64,000 nucleotides of DNA, from positions 44,266-108,265 of the forward strand of contig JAHREJ010000008.1 in the NCBI GenBank assembly GCA_021733645.1. Reading direction: 5' to 3'. The notes under the pieces were generated by a model. The model was not told where the DNA came from. It worked only from the letters and a program-made list of their open reading frames with translations, and made no database searches. Each line of letters opens with the position of its first letter. The first letter of the stretch is position 1. Made by a program: the position numbers and the translations under genes. The DNA comes from Bacillus subtilis subsp. subtilis (GTDB lineage Bacteria > Pseudomonadota > Gammaproteobacteria > Xanthomonadales > Xanthomonadaceae). Below are positions 43,047 through 54,228 of the stretch, piece after piece.

Positions 43047-43122
43047 GGGGCCATAGCTCAGCTGGGAGAGCGCCTGCATGGCATGCAGGAGGTCGGCGGT
43101 TCGATCCCGCCTGGCTCCACCA
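43047..43122 (+). tRNA. tRNA-Ala (GGC), copy 2
   Basis: Same 76-nt sequence as copy 1 (anticodon GGC), preceded by the same AACGTG or GACGTG type sequence; part of a tandem duplicated Ala-Glu unit of about 320 bp. Confidence 0.97.
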
Positions 43123-43170
43123 CTTCTCCGGACACAGGCCGTCCGATAGAAGCAAAATTCGGTTTAACGC

Positions 43171-43246
43171 GTCCCCATCGTCTAGAGGCCTAGGACATCA
43201 CCCTTTCACGGTGGCGACCGGGGTTCGAATCCCCGTGGGGACGCCA
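43171..43246 (+). tRNA. tRNA-Glu (TTC), copy 2
   Basis: Same 76-nt sequence as copy 1 (anticodon TTC), with encoded CCA. A terminator follows at 43260. Confidence 0.97.
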
Positions 43247-43259
43247 GTTTCAAGCAGAA

Positions 43260-43286
43260 AGCCCTGACCTCGGTCGGGGCTTTTTG
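43260..43286 (+). terminator. Rho-independent terminator of the tRNA operon
   Basis: AGCCCTGACC and GGTCGGGGCT pair (one G-T wobble) around a short loop and are followed by TTTTTG. It begins 14 bp after tRNA-Glu copy 2. Confidence 0.85.
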
Positions 43287-43321
43287 TTTTGCGCGCCTGC
43301 CTGGCGCCCCGCCGTCGGCAG

Positions 43322-43738
43322 CTAATCGATGCGCTTGGCCATTCCCACCGAGGCCGGCGCTGTTTCAACGAATCCGAACTGGGCATACAGTCGGTGCGCC
43401 TGGCCATCGGCGATGAGGCTGACGTAGGCGCCCACCGCATTGGCCTGCAGCCACAGATCGAGCTGCTGCATCACCCACCTGCCCAGCCCCCGCCCCTGCC
43501 ATTCCGGCACCACCGCAATGTCCACCACCTGCAGGAAACAGCCGCGGTCGCCCACGATCCGGCCCATTGCCAGCAGCTGCGCGCCCTCGCGGATGCTCAC
43601 CCCGAACACGGTGTTGGGCAGGCCCGCCGTGGCCGCCTCCAGCGATTTGGGGCTCAGGCCGGCCAGCACCCGCAACCGGCGGTACTCGGCCACCCCGGGC
43701 GGATGAGGGAAACAGCGCAGACCGGCAGGCAACGACAT
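43322..43738 (-). CDS. GNAT-family N-acetyltransferase
   Basis: Acyl-CoA-dependent acetyltransferase of 138 residues. Motif A is VVPEWQGRGLGRWVMQQL, holding the Q-x-x-G-x-G pyrophosphate loop, followed by the end motif HRLYAQFGFVET. The substrate is not predictable; the tail is close to that of small PhnO/RimI-like enzymes. It converges with the tRNA operon terminator and is divergent from the SRAP gene. Confidence 0.85.
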   Translation of the reverse strand: MSLPAGLRCFPHPPGVAEYRRLRVLAGLSPKSLEAATAGLPNTVFGVSIREGAQLLAMGRIVGDRGCFLQVVDIAVVPEWQGRGLGRWVMQQLDLWLQANAVGAYVSLIADGQAHRLYAQFGFVETAPASVGMAKRID

Positions 43739-43842
43739 GGCAGAACTCACACAGGTGAACAGGCAGCCAGCATGCCGCACGGGCATCTCACCGGATGCGA
43801 CCAACCGGCCTATGCTGTTGCCTCCCCGATGCCCGCCTGCCC

Positions 43843-44799
43843 ATGTGTTACTCCGCCCAGATCCGCGCCGATTACACCAAGCTGGTCCGCGAGTACGGCG
43901 CACGGATGTCGCTGGAGGAGTTCGCCCAGCTCTACGCCCACGATGCCGGCAAGCAGCGCCCGAAAACACCCAAGGCAATGGACGACGGCTTCGCTGGCGC
44001 ACGCACCGTGCAGGGCCAGGACATCGTGGCGAAGATCCAGCAGTGGCACGCCGAGGAAATGCGCGCCCTGGATGCGGAGATCGGCGTGCAGGGCGCGCGC
44101 CTGCAGGCCGCCCAGGCACATCTGGCTGCCCGCCCCACGCAGAAGGCGCACACCGAAGCGCGCGTCGCCGGCAACCGCATCGCGCGGGCGCAGGCACGCC
44201 TGGACGACCTGCGCCGCAGCGGACTGCTCCCGCGCGACAGCCGCATCTTTCCCGGCGTGTACGCTCCGGTCATCGTCTCCGAGGACGGCCAACGCGTGAT
44301 CAAGCCGATGCGCTACCAATGCCGGCTGCCGGACATGCCCGCGCGCAACGACACGCTGTACCCGGGCACCTACAACGCCCGCCGCGACAGTCTGACCGGG
44401 TACTGGAAAGCCGCATTCGGCCACTGCCACGGCGTGGTGGTGGTCCAGTCATTCTACGAATACGTGCCGCGCCATGCGCTGGAGCAGCGCGCCCTTGCAC
44501 CCGGCGAACAGGCCAGCAACGCGGTCGTTGAATTCAGCCCACAGCCACCACGCGATCTGCTGATCGCCTGCCTGTGGTCGGAATGGGAAGGCCCCGAAGG
44601 CCGGCTGCTGTCGTTTGCGGCAATCACCGACGAACCACCCCGGGAGGTGGCCGCTGCAGGACATGATCGCTGCATCATCCCGATCCGTCCCGAACACCTG
44701 GATGCGTGGTTGAACCCGGATCCCAACGACCTGCCGGCGCTCTACCGGATTCTGGACGATCGCGAACCGATCTTCCTGGCGCACCGCGAAGCGGCGTAA
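43843..44799 (+). CDS. SRAP-domain protein (YedK/HMCES-like) with long insertion
   Basis: SOS-response-associated peptidase-type protein of 318 residues, which crosslinks abasic sites in single-stranded DNA through Cys2. All catalytic residues can be traced: Cys2 (MCYS), Asn178 (YNARRDS), Glu206 (FYEY) and His274 (GHDR). E. coli YedK is 222 residues; here about 100 extra residues lie between Cys2 and Asn178, including helices 57-125 rich in Ala, Glu and Arg that look like a coiled coil. The insertion is unusual. No LexA-type box was found immediately upstream. It is convergent with the response regulator. Confidence 0.88.
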   Translation: MCYSAQIRADYTKLVREYGARMSLEEFAQLYAHDAGKQRPKTPKAMDDGFAGARTVQGQDIVAKIQQWHAEEMRALDAEIGVQGARLQAAQAHLAARPTQKAHTEARVAGNRIARAQARLDDLRRSGLLPRDSRIFPGVYAPVIVSEDGQRVIKPMRYQCRLPDMPARNDTLYPGTYNARRDSLTGYWKAAFGHCHGVVVVQSFYEYVPRHALEQRALAPGEQASNAVVEFSPQPPRDLLIACLWSEWEGPEGRLLSFAAITDEPPREVAAAGHDRCIIPIRPEHLDAWLNPDPNDLPALYRILDDREPIFLAHREAA

Positions 44800-44808
44800 G
44801 CCGGTATT

Positions 44809-45189
44809 TCAGCTGGCGACCGACGCACCCTGCAACGCGCGCGCCAGGGCGGCATTCAACTCCGCGGTGAGATACGGCTTGGTCAGCATCACGCCACTGC
44901 GGAAAGCGTCCGGAAGATGATCCGGCGCCATGCCCGTGGCCAGCACGAACGGAATGCTCCGCGCGGTCAACGCCGTGGCGATCGGCTCACTGGTTTCGTT
45001 GTTGGCCAGCCGGTAATCCAGCAGCGCCACCTGGGGGTCGGTTTCACCCAGCAGGCGCAACGACTCGGCCACCGACGCAGCCAGGCCCACGACGACCGCG
45101 CCGGACTGGGCCAGCTGCATCTGCAGCAGCGCCGCGCTCATTTCGTCGTTCTCGACCACCAGTACCCGTAGATCCTGCAATGCGCTCAT
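44809..45189 (-). CDS. Single-domain response regulator (CheY-like receiver)
   Basis: Stand-alone receiver of 126 residues: acidic pair E13/D15 in VVENDE, phospho-acceptor Asp58 in VALLDYRL, Thr near 86-90 in VLATG, and Lys in MLTKPYL. No output domain. Such proteins relay phosphate to kinases or act in stress and cell-cycle networks. It has no kinase partner in the window; a distant histidine kinase is expected. The stop is 9 bp from that of the SRAP gene. Confidence 0.9.
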   Translation of the reverse strand: MSALQDLRVLVVENDEMSAALLQMQLAQSGAVVVGLAASVAESLRLLGETDPQVALLDYRLANNETSEPIATALTARSIPFVLATGMAPDHLPDAFRSGVMLTKPYLTAELNAALARALQGASVAS

Positions 45190-45313
45190 CCCGGCTCTCT
45201 GTATGGTTCAGCGCGGTGAGTATAGCGTCCTGCCCGGATGAAGGCCGACTCTCATGTGAAGCGTTCAGGGCTGCACAGATCTCCACATTTTGTATACACT
45301 ACGCGGCCAGCCA

Positions 45314-45400
45314 GCCGAAGTGGCGGAATCGGTAGACGCAGCGGACTCAAAATCCGCCGCCCTTAAAAGCGTGTGGGTTCGAGTCCCACCTTCGGCACCA
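45314..45400 (+). tRNA. tRNA-Leu (CAA)
   Basis: 87-nt type II tRNA with a long variable arm and encoded CCA. Acceptor stem GCCGAAG/CTTCGGC, anticodon loop CTCAAAA (anticodon CAA), T-loop GTTCGAGTC. A TGTATACACT element, possibly the -10 region, is 22 bp upstream. Confidence 0.97.
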
Positions 45401-45413
45401 ATGGAATTGCACA

Positions 45414-45439
45414 GGCCAGATCTTCGGATCTGGCCTTTT
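45414..45439 (+). terminator. Rho-independent terminator of tRNA-Leu
   Basis: Perfect 9-bp stem GGCCAGATC/GATCTGGCC with a TTCG tetraloop, followed by TTTT. It begins 13 bp after the tRNA and 40 bp before the end of the convergent DUF4189 gene. Confidence 0.9.
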
Positions 45440-45479
45440 GCATTCAGGGGCTACCCAAAGGCAGCCCCTGCTGTTGCGC

Positions 45480-45950
45480 TCACTTGGTTGACGCGGCTTC
45501 CGCGGCGGCATTGGCCGCGGCGAACGCAGCGGCGGCAGCCCGTTGCTGTTGCACCGCCGCCTCTGCCGGGGCGGCAGGCGACACCGGGGCGTTTTCGCGC
45601 CACAGCAGGGCCAGCGCGCAATCCTTGGCCTGGCGCCGGCACATGGCTTCGGCCTTGCGCTGGGCCGCCACGTCATCCTTCTCCGACAACGCAAACCCCA
45701 CCGCATGCGTGCCGCTATACACCGCTGAAAAACCCGGCGCGGTCGTACTGGCCTGGCTGGCACAGTTCGGTGAGCGCAGCACGCAGTGACCCAACGCCTG
45801 CTGCACCGCGGCGCTGACCGTGCGCTTGTTCATCGAATAGCCGTAGGCACCGGTATCGGCATCGTAGAACACGGCGGATGCCGCATGGACGCTACCCGGG
45901 AGTGCCAGTGCCGCCACCAGCAATGCCGCGCATCCTGCTGTGATTTGCAT
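45480..45950 (-). CDS. DUF4189-domain exported protein
   Basis: Protein of 156 residues with signal peptide 1-23 (ALLVAALALPGSVHA) and a DUF4189-like domain (about 25-115) carrying AVFYDADTGAYGYSMNKRTVSAAVQQALGHC and paired cysteines (LRSPNCAS, AMCRRQAKDC). The last 35 residues are Ala-rich and low complexity. The function of the domain is not known. The ATG at 45950 gives a clean signal peptide; the nearest AGGAAGG is about 15 bp further upstream, which is long. Confidence 0.78.
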   Translation of the reverse strand: MQITAGCAALLVAALALPGSVHAASAVFYDADTGAYGYSMNKRTVSAAVQQALGHCVLRSPNCASQASTTAPGFSAVYSGTHAVGFALSEKDDVAAQRKAEAMCRRQAKDCALALLWRENAPVSPAAPAEAAVQQQRAAAAAFAAANAAAEAASTK

Positions 45951-46051
45951 AACGTTGTTCTCGACCTTCCTTAGGAAGGCCGAGTATCCCAAAGCCAAGC
46001 GGCGATGGCACCCAGTCGGTGCCCCGGCGCACTGTCAGATTACGCCGCCAC

Positions 46052-47914
46052 TCAGACCAGGCGCAGTGCCGGCTGGCCGTGCGCCTGCGCCGGCGAAGCA
46101 GGGCGTGCGGCACCGGTCATGGGCGTCACCCGGAATGCGGCCACCGTCTGCAGCAGTTGGGTAGCCTGCTCTTCCATGCTGCGTGCGGCCGCCGAGGCTT
46201 CTTCAACCAAGGCCGCGTTCTGCTGGGTGCCTTCGTCGATGTGATCGACCGCCTGGTTGATCTGCCCGATGCTTTCGCTCTGCTGCTGGGCCACCGAACT
46301 GATCTCGCTGATCAACGCACTGACCCGCTTCACGTTGACCACGATCTCATCCATCGTGCGCCCTGCACTTTCAACCTGCCCGGTGCCGGTGCCGACCTTC
46401 TCCACCGAATCGGAGATCAGCTGCTTGATCTCCTTGGCGGCCCCGGCCGAGCGCTGTGACAACGAACGGATCTCCGAGGCAACCACGGCAAAGCCACGGC
46501 CGTGCTCGCCGGCACGCGCCGCTTCCACGGCCGCGTTGAGGGCCAGGATATTGGTCTGGAAGGCAATGCCGTCGATGACGCCGATGATGTCGACGATGCG
46601 ACGCGAGGATTCGTTGATCAGCGCCATCGTGCAGACCACTTCATGCACCACATGGCCGCCCTGCGCGGCGACATCGACCGCGCCACTGGCCAGTTCGCTG
46701 GCCTGGCGGGCGGTGGTGGCGGTCTGTTGCACGGTGGCGGTGAGGCCCTTCATCGACACGGCGGTCTCTTCCAGCGACGCGGCCTGCTGTTCGGTACGCA
46801 CTGACAGGTCGCTGTTGCCTTCGGCGATCTCGCTGGCACCCACGGCGATCGTGTCGGCAGCAAACTTGATCTGGGCGATGATCGCGGCCGTGGCCTCCAC
46901 CAGCGCGTTGATGCCCTCGCACAGTTCGGCGATCGGGCCACTTTTGTCCTCGGTGGCGATATGCCCGGTGAGATCCCCGCCCTTGGCCGCGGCAACCACT
47001 TCACGGGTCTGCGCCACCGCGTGCTGCATGGCGTGGGTGTCGCGTACCTGGGCGGTGATGTCGGTGGCGTACTTGACCACCTTGAACGGGCGGCCATTCA
47101 TGTCCAGGATCGGGTTGTACGAGGCCTGGATCCACACCTCGCGCCCGCCCTTGCCGAAGCGTCGGTACTGGCCGGCGTCGTACTCGCCGCGGCCGAGCTT
47201 TTCCCAGAACTGGCGATACTCCATGCTCTGGCGGTGCTCGGGTTCGACGAACAGCGAGTGATGCTGGCCACGCACTTCGTCCAACGTGTACCCGGTGGTG
47301 GCCAGGAAGTTGTCGTTGGCCGACAGAATGCGGCCGTCCAGGCTGAATTCGATCACCGCCTGCGACTTGTTGATGGCGGCCAGCTGGCCGGAGACATCGG
47401 CAGCCTGCTGCATCTGCGCGGTGATGTCGGTGGCGAACTTCACCACCTTGTACGGACGTCCGTTGCCGTCCAGCACCGGGTTGTAGGACGCCTGTATCCA
47501 GATTTCGCGGCCGCCCTTGCCCAGCCGCCGGTACTGGCCGGCGTCGAATTCACCGCGTCCCAGCCGACCCCAGAAATCCCGGTATTCCTGGCTCTGTGCC
47601 AGGACCGGGTCGACGAACATGGCGTGGTGCTGGCCCTGGATCTCCTCCAGGCGATAGCCCAGCGCCTTCAGGAAATTGTCGTTGGCCTGCAGAATGGTGC
47701 CGTCCAGATCGAATTCAATCACCGCCTGCACCCGGTGCAATGCGGCCACCTGGGCTTCCAGCTCGCGCTGGCGGCGCTGGGCGGTGGCATTGGCGGCGCC
47801 ACGCGCATCGCGGCGGGCCACAAAAGGTGCAACCAGTGCGCGCCACGGCGAGACTGCGCCGGCGTCGGCAACCCGTTCCTGCACATGCGCATGCATGCCT
47901 GAAGTAAGCATCAT
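46052..47914 (-). CDS. PAS-PAS soluble methyl-accepting chemotaxis protein
   Basis: Cytoplasmic chemoreceptor of 620 residues without a transmembrane helix. Two closely similar PAS domains (about 60-165 and 180-290) share QYRR(L/F)GKGGRE(I/V)WIQASYNP and K(F/Y)ATDITAQ, which shows internal duplication. A HAMP-like linker and the MCP signalling hairpin follow; the hairpin tip reads [22 protein letters not shown]. The C-terminus [17 protein letters not shown] lacks the CheR-binding pentapeptide. It resembles BdlA/Aer2-type energy or redox sensors; the PAS cofactor (haem, FAD or none) is unknown. GAGG precedes ATG 47914. Confidence 0.93.
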   Translation of the reverse strand: MMLTSGMHAHVQERVADAGAVSPWRALVAPFVARRDARGAANATAQRRQRELEAQVAALHRVQAVIEFDLDGTILQANDNFLKALGYRLEEIQGQHHAMFVDPVLAQSQEYRDFWGRLGRGEFDAGQYRRLGKGGREIWIQASYNPVLDGNGRPYKVVKFATDITAQMQQAADVSGQLAAINKSQAVIEFSLDGRILSANDNFLATTGYTLDEVRGQHHSLFVEPEHRQSMEYRQFWEKLGRGEYDAGQYRRFGKGGREVWIQASYNPILDMNGRPFKVVKYATDITAQVRDTHAMQHAVAQTREVVAAAKGGDLTGHIATEDKSGPIAELCEGINALVEATAAIIAQIKFAADTIAVGASEIAEGNSDLSVRTEQQAASLEETAVSMKGLTATVQQTATTARQASELASGAVDVAAQGGHVVHEVVCTMALINESSRRIVDIIGVIDGIAFQTNILALNAAVEAARAGEHGRGFAVVASEIRSLSQRSAGAAKEIKQLISDSVEKVGTGTGQVESAGRTMDEIVVNVKRVSALISEISSVAQQQSESIGQINQAVDHIDEGTQQNAALVEEASAAARSMEEQATQLLQTVAAFRVTPMTGAARPASPAQAHGQPALRLV

Positions 47915-47997
47915 CTGATCCTCGGTGCCCGTTAGCTGGTGGGATCCGACGGACAATCTGCCCGGCGGCGACATCGGTTGGCTTGGGGACTTGCGAA

Positions 47998-48017
47998 GAC
48001 GTCAGTGGGGTGACGTC
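47998..48017. promoter_or_regulatory. Palindrome upstream of the PAS chemoreceptor gene
   Basis: GACGTCA-GTGGGG-TGACGTC is a perfect 7-bp inverted repeat with a 6-bp centre, 84 bp upstream of ATG 47914. No other gene uses this 294-bp gap. An operator role is inferred from symmetry alone. Confidence 0.4.
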
Positions 48018-48208
48018 GCTGCAGCGGCTTGTACAACTGCGGTACTGCGTGGTGCAGACGGCCTGTTGCAAAGACACGCGAGCCAGGCCAACGAGGGGCA
48101 GCCGGGCGCCAGCGCGGAGCGGGTTGACGTTGGCTCCAAAGAGGATATCGACAGGGATGCGGAAAGCTTTAGCACCTGCGCACCCACGCCGGGGGCAGGC
48201 GGCGGCGG

Positions 48209-50413
48209 TCAGCCCTCGCCGCCTTCGCTGGTATCACCCCCGTCAAGGCCGTCCAGCCCGTTCATGCCCGGGCTTTCAACCTGCACCGTGTTCTTGCCCA
48301 GCGCCTTGGCCCGGTAGCACTGGGCGTCGGCGGCGGCAACGGCATCATCCACGCTCATGCCGCCGCCGATCGCGGCGATGCCGATGCTGGCCCCCACACT
48401 GAGCCGCTGCAGGTCCCAGGGGATGGTGAGCCCACGAATGGATTGGAGCAGGTCGCTGGCGATGCGCCGGGCGCGCTTCAGCGAGCAGCCGGCCAGGATC
48501 ACCGCGAATTCGTCGCCGCCCAGCCGGGCCACGATGTCCGAATCACGCACCCCGTGGCGCAACACGTTGGCTACCGCCCACAACATCGCATCGCCGGCGA
48601 GGTGGCCATGACTGTCGTTGACCGGCTTGAAGTTGTCCAGGTCGATGAACATCAGCGACGCCGACTGGCCCGTGCGGGCCACCCGGGTGATGGCCTGCTG
48701 CAGATGGGCTTCGAAGCCGCGCCGGTTGCTCAGTTCGGTCAGCGGGTCGACCTCGGCCAGGTGCCGGGCTTCGCGCTGGCGGGCCCGCTGCTGGGTGACG
48801 TCACGGATCACCCACACCGCGCCACTGAACTGCCCGTCCTCACCCCGCAGCCAGGCGCGGGTCACATCCACCGGCAACAGTTGCGCGCCCACCGACAGCA
48901 ACAGGTCCGAGTGCAGGTCCACCGCGTTGCTTTCCGGGTCCAGCAGCACGGCGATATCCAGCGGCGAGCGCGGCGCGTACTCGGTGGTCAGCTCCATCAC
49001 GTCCTGGATCTGGCCACCGGCCAGCGGCCCGGCGCCTTCCCCGGCCAGCGCGCGGATGGCCGCAGCGTTGGCATACTGGATCAGCCCCTGCAGGTCCAGG
49101 GTAAGCACCATGTCGGCCACCGCATCCAGGGTGACGCGGGTACGCAGCTCGGATTCACGCAGTTGCTGGCTGCTCTGGCGCTGCGCGGTGACGTCCTGGA
49201 TCTGCGAGACGAAGTGCAGCGGCTCGCCGTGCTCGGAACGCACCAGCGAGACCGACAGCCGGCCCCACACGATGTTGCCGCGCTTGCCCAGGTAGCGCTT
49301 GTCCATGTGGTAGTGATCGCGGCGCCCGGCCAGCAGATCCCCGAGCAGGGCCAGGTCGGCGTTGAGGTCCTCCGGATGGGTCAGCGTCTGGAAGTCGATC
49401 TCCAGCAGCTCGGCACGGGTGTAGCCCAGGATGCCGCACAGGGCATCGTTCACATCCATCCAGCGCCCTTCCAGCGACACCAGCGCCATGCCCAGCGCGG
49501 CCGAGGAGAAGGCGCCGGCGAACTTTTCCGCGGCCACATAGGCCTGCTCGCGTATTTCCAGCAGGGGGGTGATGTCCACGGCCATGCCGACATAGCCGAT
49601 GCGGCGGCCGCCCCCGCAGTTCAGCGGGCTGATCGACAGGCGTACCTGGCGATGCTCGCCGTCCTTGCGTACGAAGGTCCACTGGTGCGACCAGGTGCCT
49701 TGCGCGGCGTGGGCGGTGAGCGCCTCGAAAACGGTCGGCACGCGCCCATCGGCATCGGCCTGGGGCTGCAGGTACGCCATCATTTCGTCCGGGTCGTGGA
49801 ACAGACCCGGATTGACCCGGCCGATCACCTCTTCGGGGAGATAGCCCAGCAGCCGCTGCGCGCCGGTGTTGAACAGGTTGACCACGCCATCGACGTCGGT
49901 GGCGATCACCGCCACTTCATCGGACGCATCCACCACCGCCTGCAGGCGCTGGCGCATGTTGGCCGCGTCCTGCCGCGCATTCTGCAGGTCGGTGACGTCG
50001 GCATGCGCACCGGCCATCCACACCGGCCGCCCCTGCGCATCCCATTCGTAGACGCGCCCGCGATCCTGCACCCAGATCCAATGCCCCGCCTTGTGGCGCA
50101 TCCTGCACACGCTGTCGTAGTGCGGCGAGCGTCCTTCCAGGTGCTCGCGCAGCAGCGCGTTGGACTGGGCCAGGTCGTCGGGATGCACCAGCCGGAAGAA
50201 CGTTTCCGGGGTGATCGGCGCAAGCTCCTCGCGGGTGTGGCCGACAATCTGCGCCCAGCGTTCATTGACCCACATCTGCCCGGACTGGACGTTCCATTCC
50301 CAGGTGCCGGCGGCGGTGCCATCAATGATCATCTGCAGGCGACGATGCCGCTCGGTGATGTCACGCAACGCAGCCTGGGCCGCGTGCCCGGCGTCGCCCG
50401 GATCGGCGCTCAT
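48209..50413 (-). CDS. Multi-PAS diguanylate cyclase
   Basis: Cytoplasmic signalling protein of 734 residues that should make c-di-GMP. Four PAS regions are visible at about 28-145, 165-285, 300-420 and 430-550 (LQMIIDGTAAGTWEWN, LQAVVDASDEVAVIATD, FAGAFSSAALGMALV, RVTLDAVADMVLTLD), then a GGDEF domain at about 560-720. The active loop is RLGGDEF and the inhibitory site RDSD lies upstream at the correct spacing. No EAL domain. The ATG at 50413 is chosen; a GTG at 50446 is in frame. It is adjacent to a chemoreceptor, which suggests a shared sensory role but no operon is evident (294-bp gap). Confidence 0.92.
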   Translation of the reverse strand: MSADPGDAGHAAQAALRDITERHRRLQMIIDGTAAGTWEWNVQSGQMWVNERWAQIVGHTREELAPITPETFFRLVHPDDLAQSNALLREHLEGRSPHYDSVCRMRHKAGHWIWVQDRGRVYEWDAQGRPVWMAGAHADVTDLQNARQDAANMRQRLQAVVDASDEVAVIATDVDGVVNLFNTGAQRLLGYLPEEVIGRVNPGLFHDPDEMMAYLQPQADADGRVPTVFEALTAHAAQGTWSHQWTFVRKDGEHRQVRLSISPLNCGGGRRIGYVGMAVDITPLLEIREQAYVAAEKFAGAFSSAALGMALVSLEGRWMDVNDALCGILGYTRAELLEIDFQTLTHPEDLNADLALLGDLLAGRRDHYHMDKRYLGKRGNIVWGRLSVSLVRSEHGEPLHFVSQIQDVTAQRQSSQQLRESELRTRVTLDAVADMVLTLDLQGLIQYANAAAIRALAGEGAGPLAGGQIQDVMELTTEYAPRSPLDIAVLLDPESNAVDLHSDLLLSVGAQLLPVDVTRAWLRGEDGQFSGAVWVIRDVTQQRARQREARHLAEVDPLTELSNRRGFEAHLQQAITRVARTGQSASLMFIDLDNFKPVNDSHGHLAGDAMLWAVANVLRHGVRDSDIVARLGGDEFAVILAGCSLKRARRIASDLLQSIRGLTIPWDLQRLSVGASIGIAAIGGGMSVDDAVAAADAQCYRAKALGKNTVQVESPGMNGLDGLDGGDTSEGGEG

Positions 50414-50639
50414 GGGCACGGCCACGCACGCACTACCGCGCTGCACCCTGCGGCGATCTGCCCTGCCCGACCGTCCGGCCCTGCCTGGTGCGTTGTCATC
50501 TGGCCTCCCCGGCGCATGCCCAGCCTACGGGCATTTGAGGGGAAGTGTGAACAAAGCGGAGTGAAACCAGAAGTGCCGATGACGCCAGTCAGGCCAAGGG
50601 CCGCACGAGGCGACCCCTGGCCTGCGCCGCCGGGCCGGC

Positions 50640-53018
<2,379 letters not shown>

Positions 53019-53134
53019 TGCTTCCGGGCCGAAGCCGTTATGCGGAAAGCACCGATTGTGGCAATGCGCGACGGCGGGGGGAAGGCGTTGACAGTGCGTG
53101 CCGAACCTGTCGCCCCGCAGTACGCGGCGGGGTG

Positions 53135-53350
53135 TCAGCGGTAATGCCGCACCGTGCGCTGGTGGACGATATCGTCGCGCAGGGACTCCAGCGCCATCAC
53201 CCGTACCTTGCCGATCCCCTGCAGTTCCATGAACCGCTCGGTGTAGATCTCCGGCCCGGCGTCGGTATCGGCCCGGGATTTGCTGAAACCGTGGGGTACC
53301 AAGCCTTTGTCGCCATCCTTGCTACCACCGACATACAGAACGATTGCCAT
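53135..53350 (-). CDS. Hypothetical small protein, 71 aa
   Basis: Protein of 71 residues starting [21 protein letters not shown], with a strong GGAGG ribosome-binding site 10 bp upstream of the ATG. No signal peptide, no membrane helix and no cysteine. It begins 116 bp downstream of the end of nothing recognisable and ends 116 bp before the tex start. Function unknown; codon usage is like that of the neighbours. Confidence 0.65.
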   Translation of the reverse strand: MAIVLYVGGSKDGDKGLVPHGFSKSRADTDAGPEIYTERFMELQGIGKVRVMALESLRDDIVHQRTVRHYR

Positions 53351-53460
53351 GTGATGTGTTCCTCCGAGAAGCATCGTGCAATTACAACAGTGCGCAGTTT
53401 ACCGCGCCCAACCTGACCGCCGCGCCAGTGAGCCTAATAACGATTGTTTGCATGCAGATG

Positions 53461-53486
53461 ACGTCGCGATGCGCGACGTTTTGTTT
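53461..53486 (+). terminator. Orphan plus-strand terminator
   Basis: ACGTCGCG-ATG-CGCGACGT is a perfect 8-bp stem followed by TTTTGTTT on the plus strand. No plus-strand gene lies upstream: both neighbours (53135-53350 and 53535-53981) are on the minus strand. A TAATAA hexamer about 25 bp upstream, with CTGACC 17 bp before it, could be the promoter of a short RNA. The remainder of 53351-53534 shows nothing else. Confidence 0.6.
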
Positions 53487-53534
53487 ACATGGATTTAACG
53501 CAGACATAACGCGGGTGCGCGGCAGACGGCGGGG

Positions 53535-53981
53535 TCAGACCCCCGGCCACCACCCACGTCCCGTCAGTGCATACACATCGGCGGCCCGCTCGAAGGGGTT
53601 GCGCGCACTCACCCCGCCGCACAGCAGGTAGACCGGCAGGTACAGCGGTCCCAGCACCAGGTACTGGTAGACATGCGCGCGTTCGTGGTCGTGCAGGCCG
53701 ATCACCGGTTCGGTGCAATGCCCGGCCTGGTGCGCATAGGTGCGGCACGGCACGTCCAGGGTCGGGCCGGTGTGCAGGATCACATTGCCCAGGGTGATCG
53801 CCCCGCCCGGCCCCCACGGCCAGTCACGGAACACGATGGCCAGGTCGCGGCGATTCCACGACGGACGGGCGCCGGCCAGCATGCCGGCCACGCCGCCCAC
53901 CAGGCCGATCAGGGTGTTTGGCAGTGTCCACAGCGCGCCCAGCCCCTGCAGGACACGCAGCGCCAGCAGCGACAGGTTCAA
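53535..53981 (-). CDS. Small membrane protein with HERAH metallopeptidase-like motif
   Basis: Protein of about 148 residues that starts at TTG 53981, overlapping the stop of the PspC-domain gene (TTGA). Hydrophobic segments are at about 3-45 and around LVLGPLYLPVYLLCGG. It carries HDHERAHVYQY, an HExxH-type zinc motif, and 25 residues later NPFERAADVYA, which could supply a third glutamate ligand as in gluzincins. Whether the protein is a peptidase is inference; the domain is much shorter than typical secreted enzymes. It is the last member of the phaE-phaC-DUF5329-PspC run. Confidence 0.6.
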   Translation of the reverse strand: MNLSLLALRVLQGLGALWTLPNTLIGLVGGVAGMLAGARPSWNRRDLAIVFRDWPWGPGGAITLGNVILHTGPTLDVPCRTYAHQAGHCTEPVIGLHDHERAHVYQYLVLGPLYLPVYLLCGGVSARNPFERAADVYALTGRGWWPGV

Positions 53982-54181
53982 TCGGCCTCGTTGGGAATCA
54001 ACAGCCACAGGATCAGGTAGACCAGGATGCCCGGGAAGGCGGCCGACGCTATGGATACCAGCACGAACAGCACCCGCAGCAGGGTCGAACTCCAACCGAA
54101 GCGGTGCGCGATGCCGCCCATCACCCCGGCGATCATGCGGTCGTTGAGCGAGCGCGACAGGGCGCGCGGAGGGGCGTTCAT
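53978..54181 (-). CDS. PspC-domain membrane protein
   Basis: Protein of 67 residues with the PspC-domain pattern: SLNDRMIAGVMGGIAHRFGWSSTLLRVLFVLVS, then a second hydrophobic stretch GILVYLILWLLIP. PspC-like proteins act in envelope stress sensing; short stand-alone versions are common. It is 47 bp after the DUF5329 gene and overlaps the HERAH protein gene at its stop. Confidence 0.85.
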   Translation of the reverse strand: MNAPPRALSRSLNDRMIAGVMGGIAHRFGWSSTLLRVLFVLVSIASAAFPGILVYLILWLLIPNEAD

Positions 54182-54228
54182 GGCGGCGGTCTCCAACAGG
54201 GGTTGGCGGACTGTAACCCGGGCGGTGT

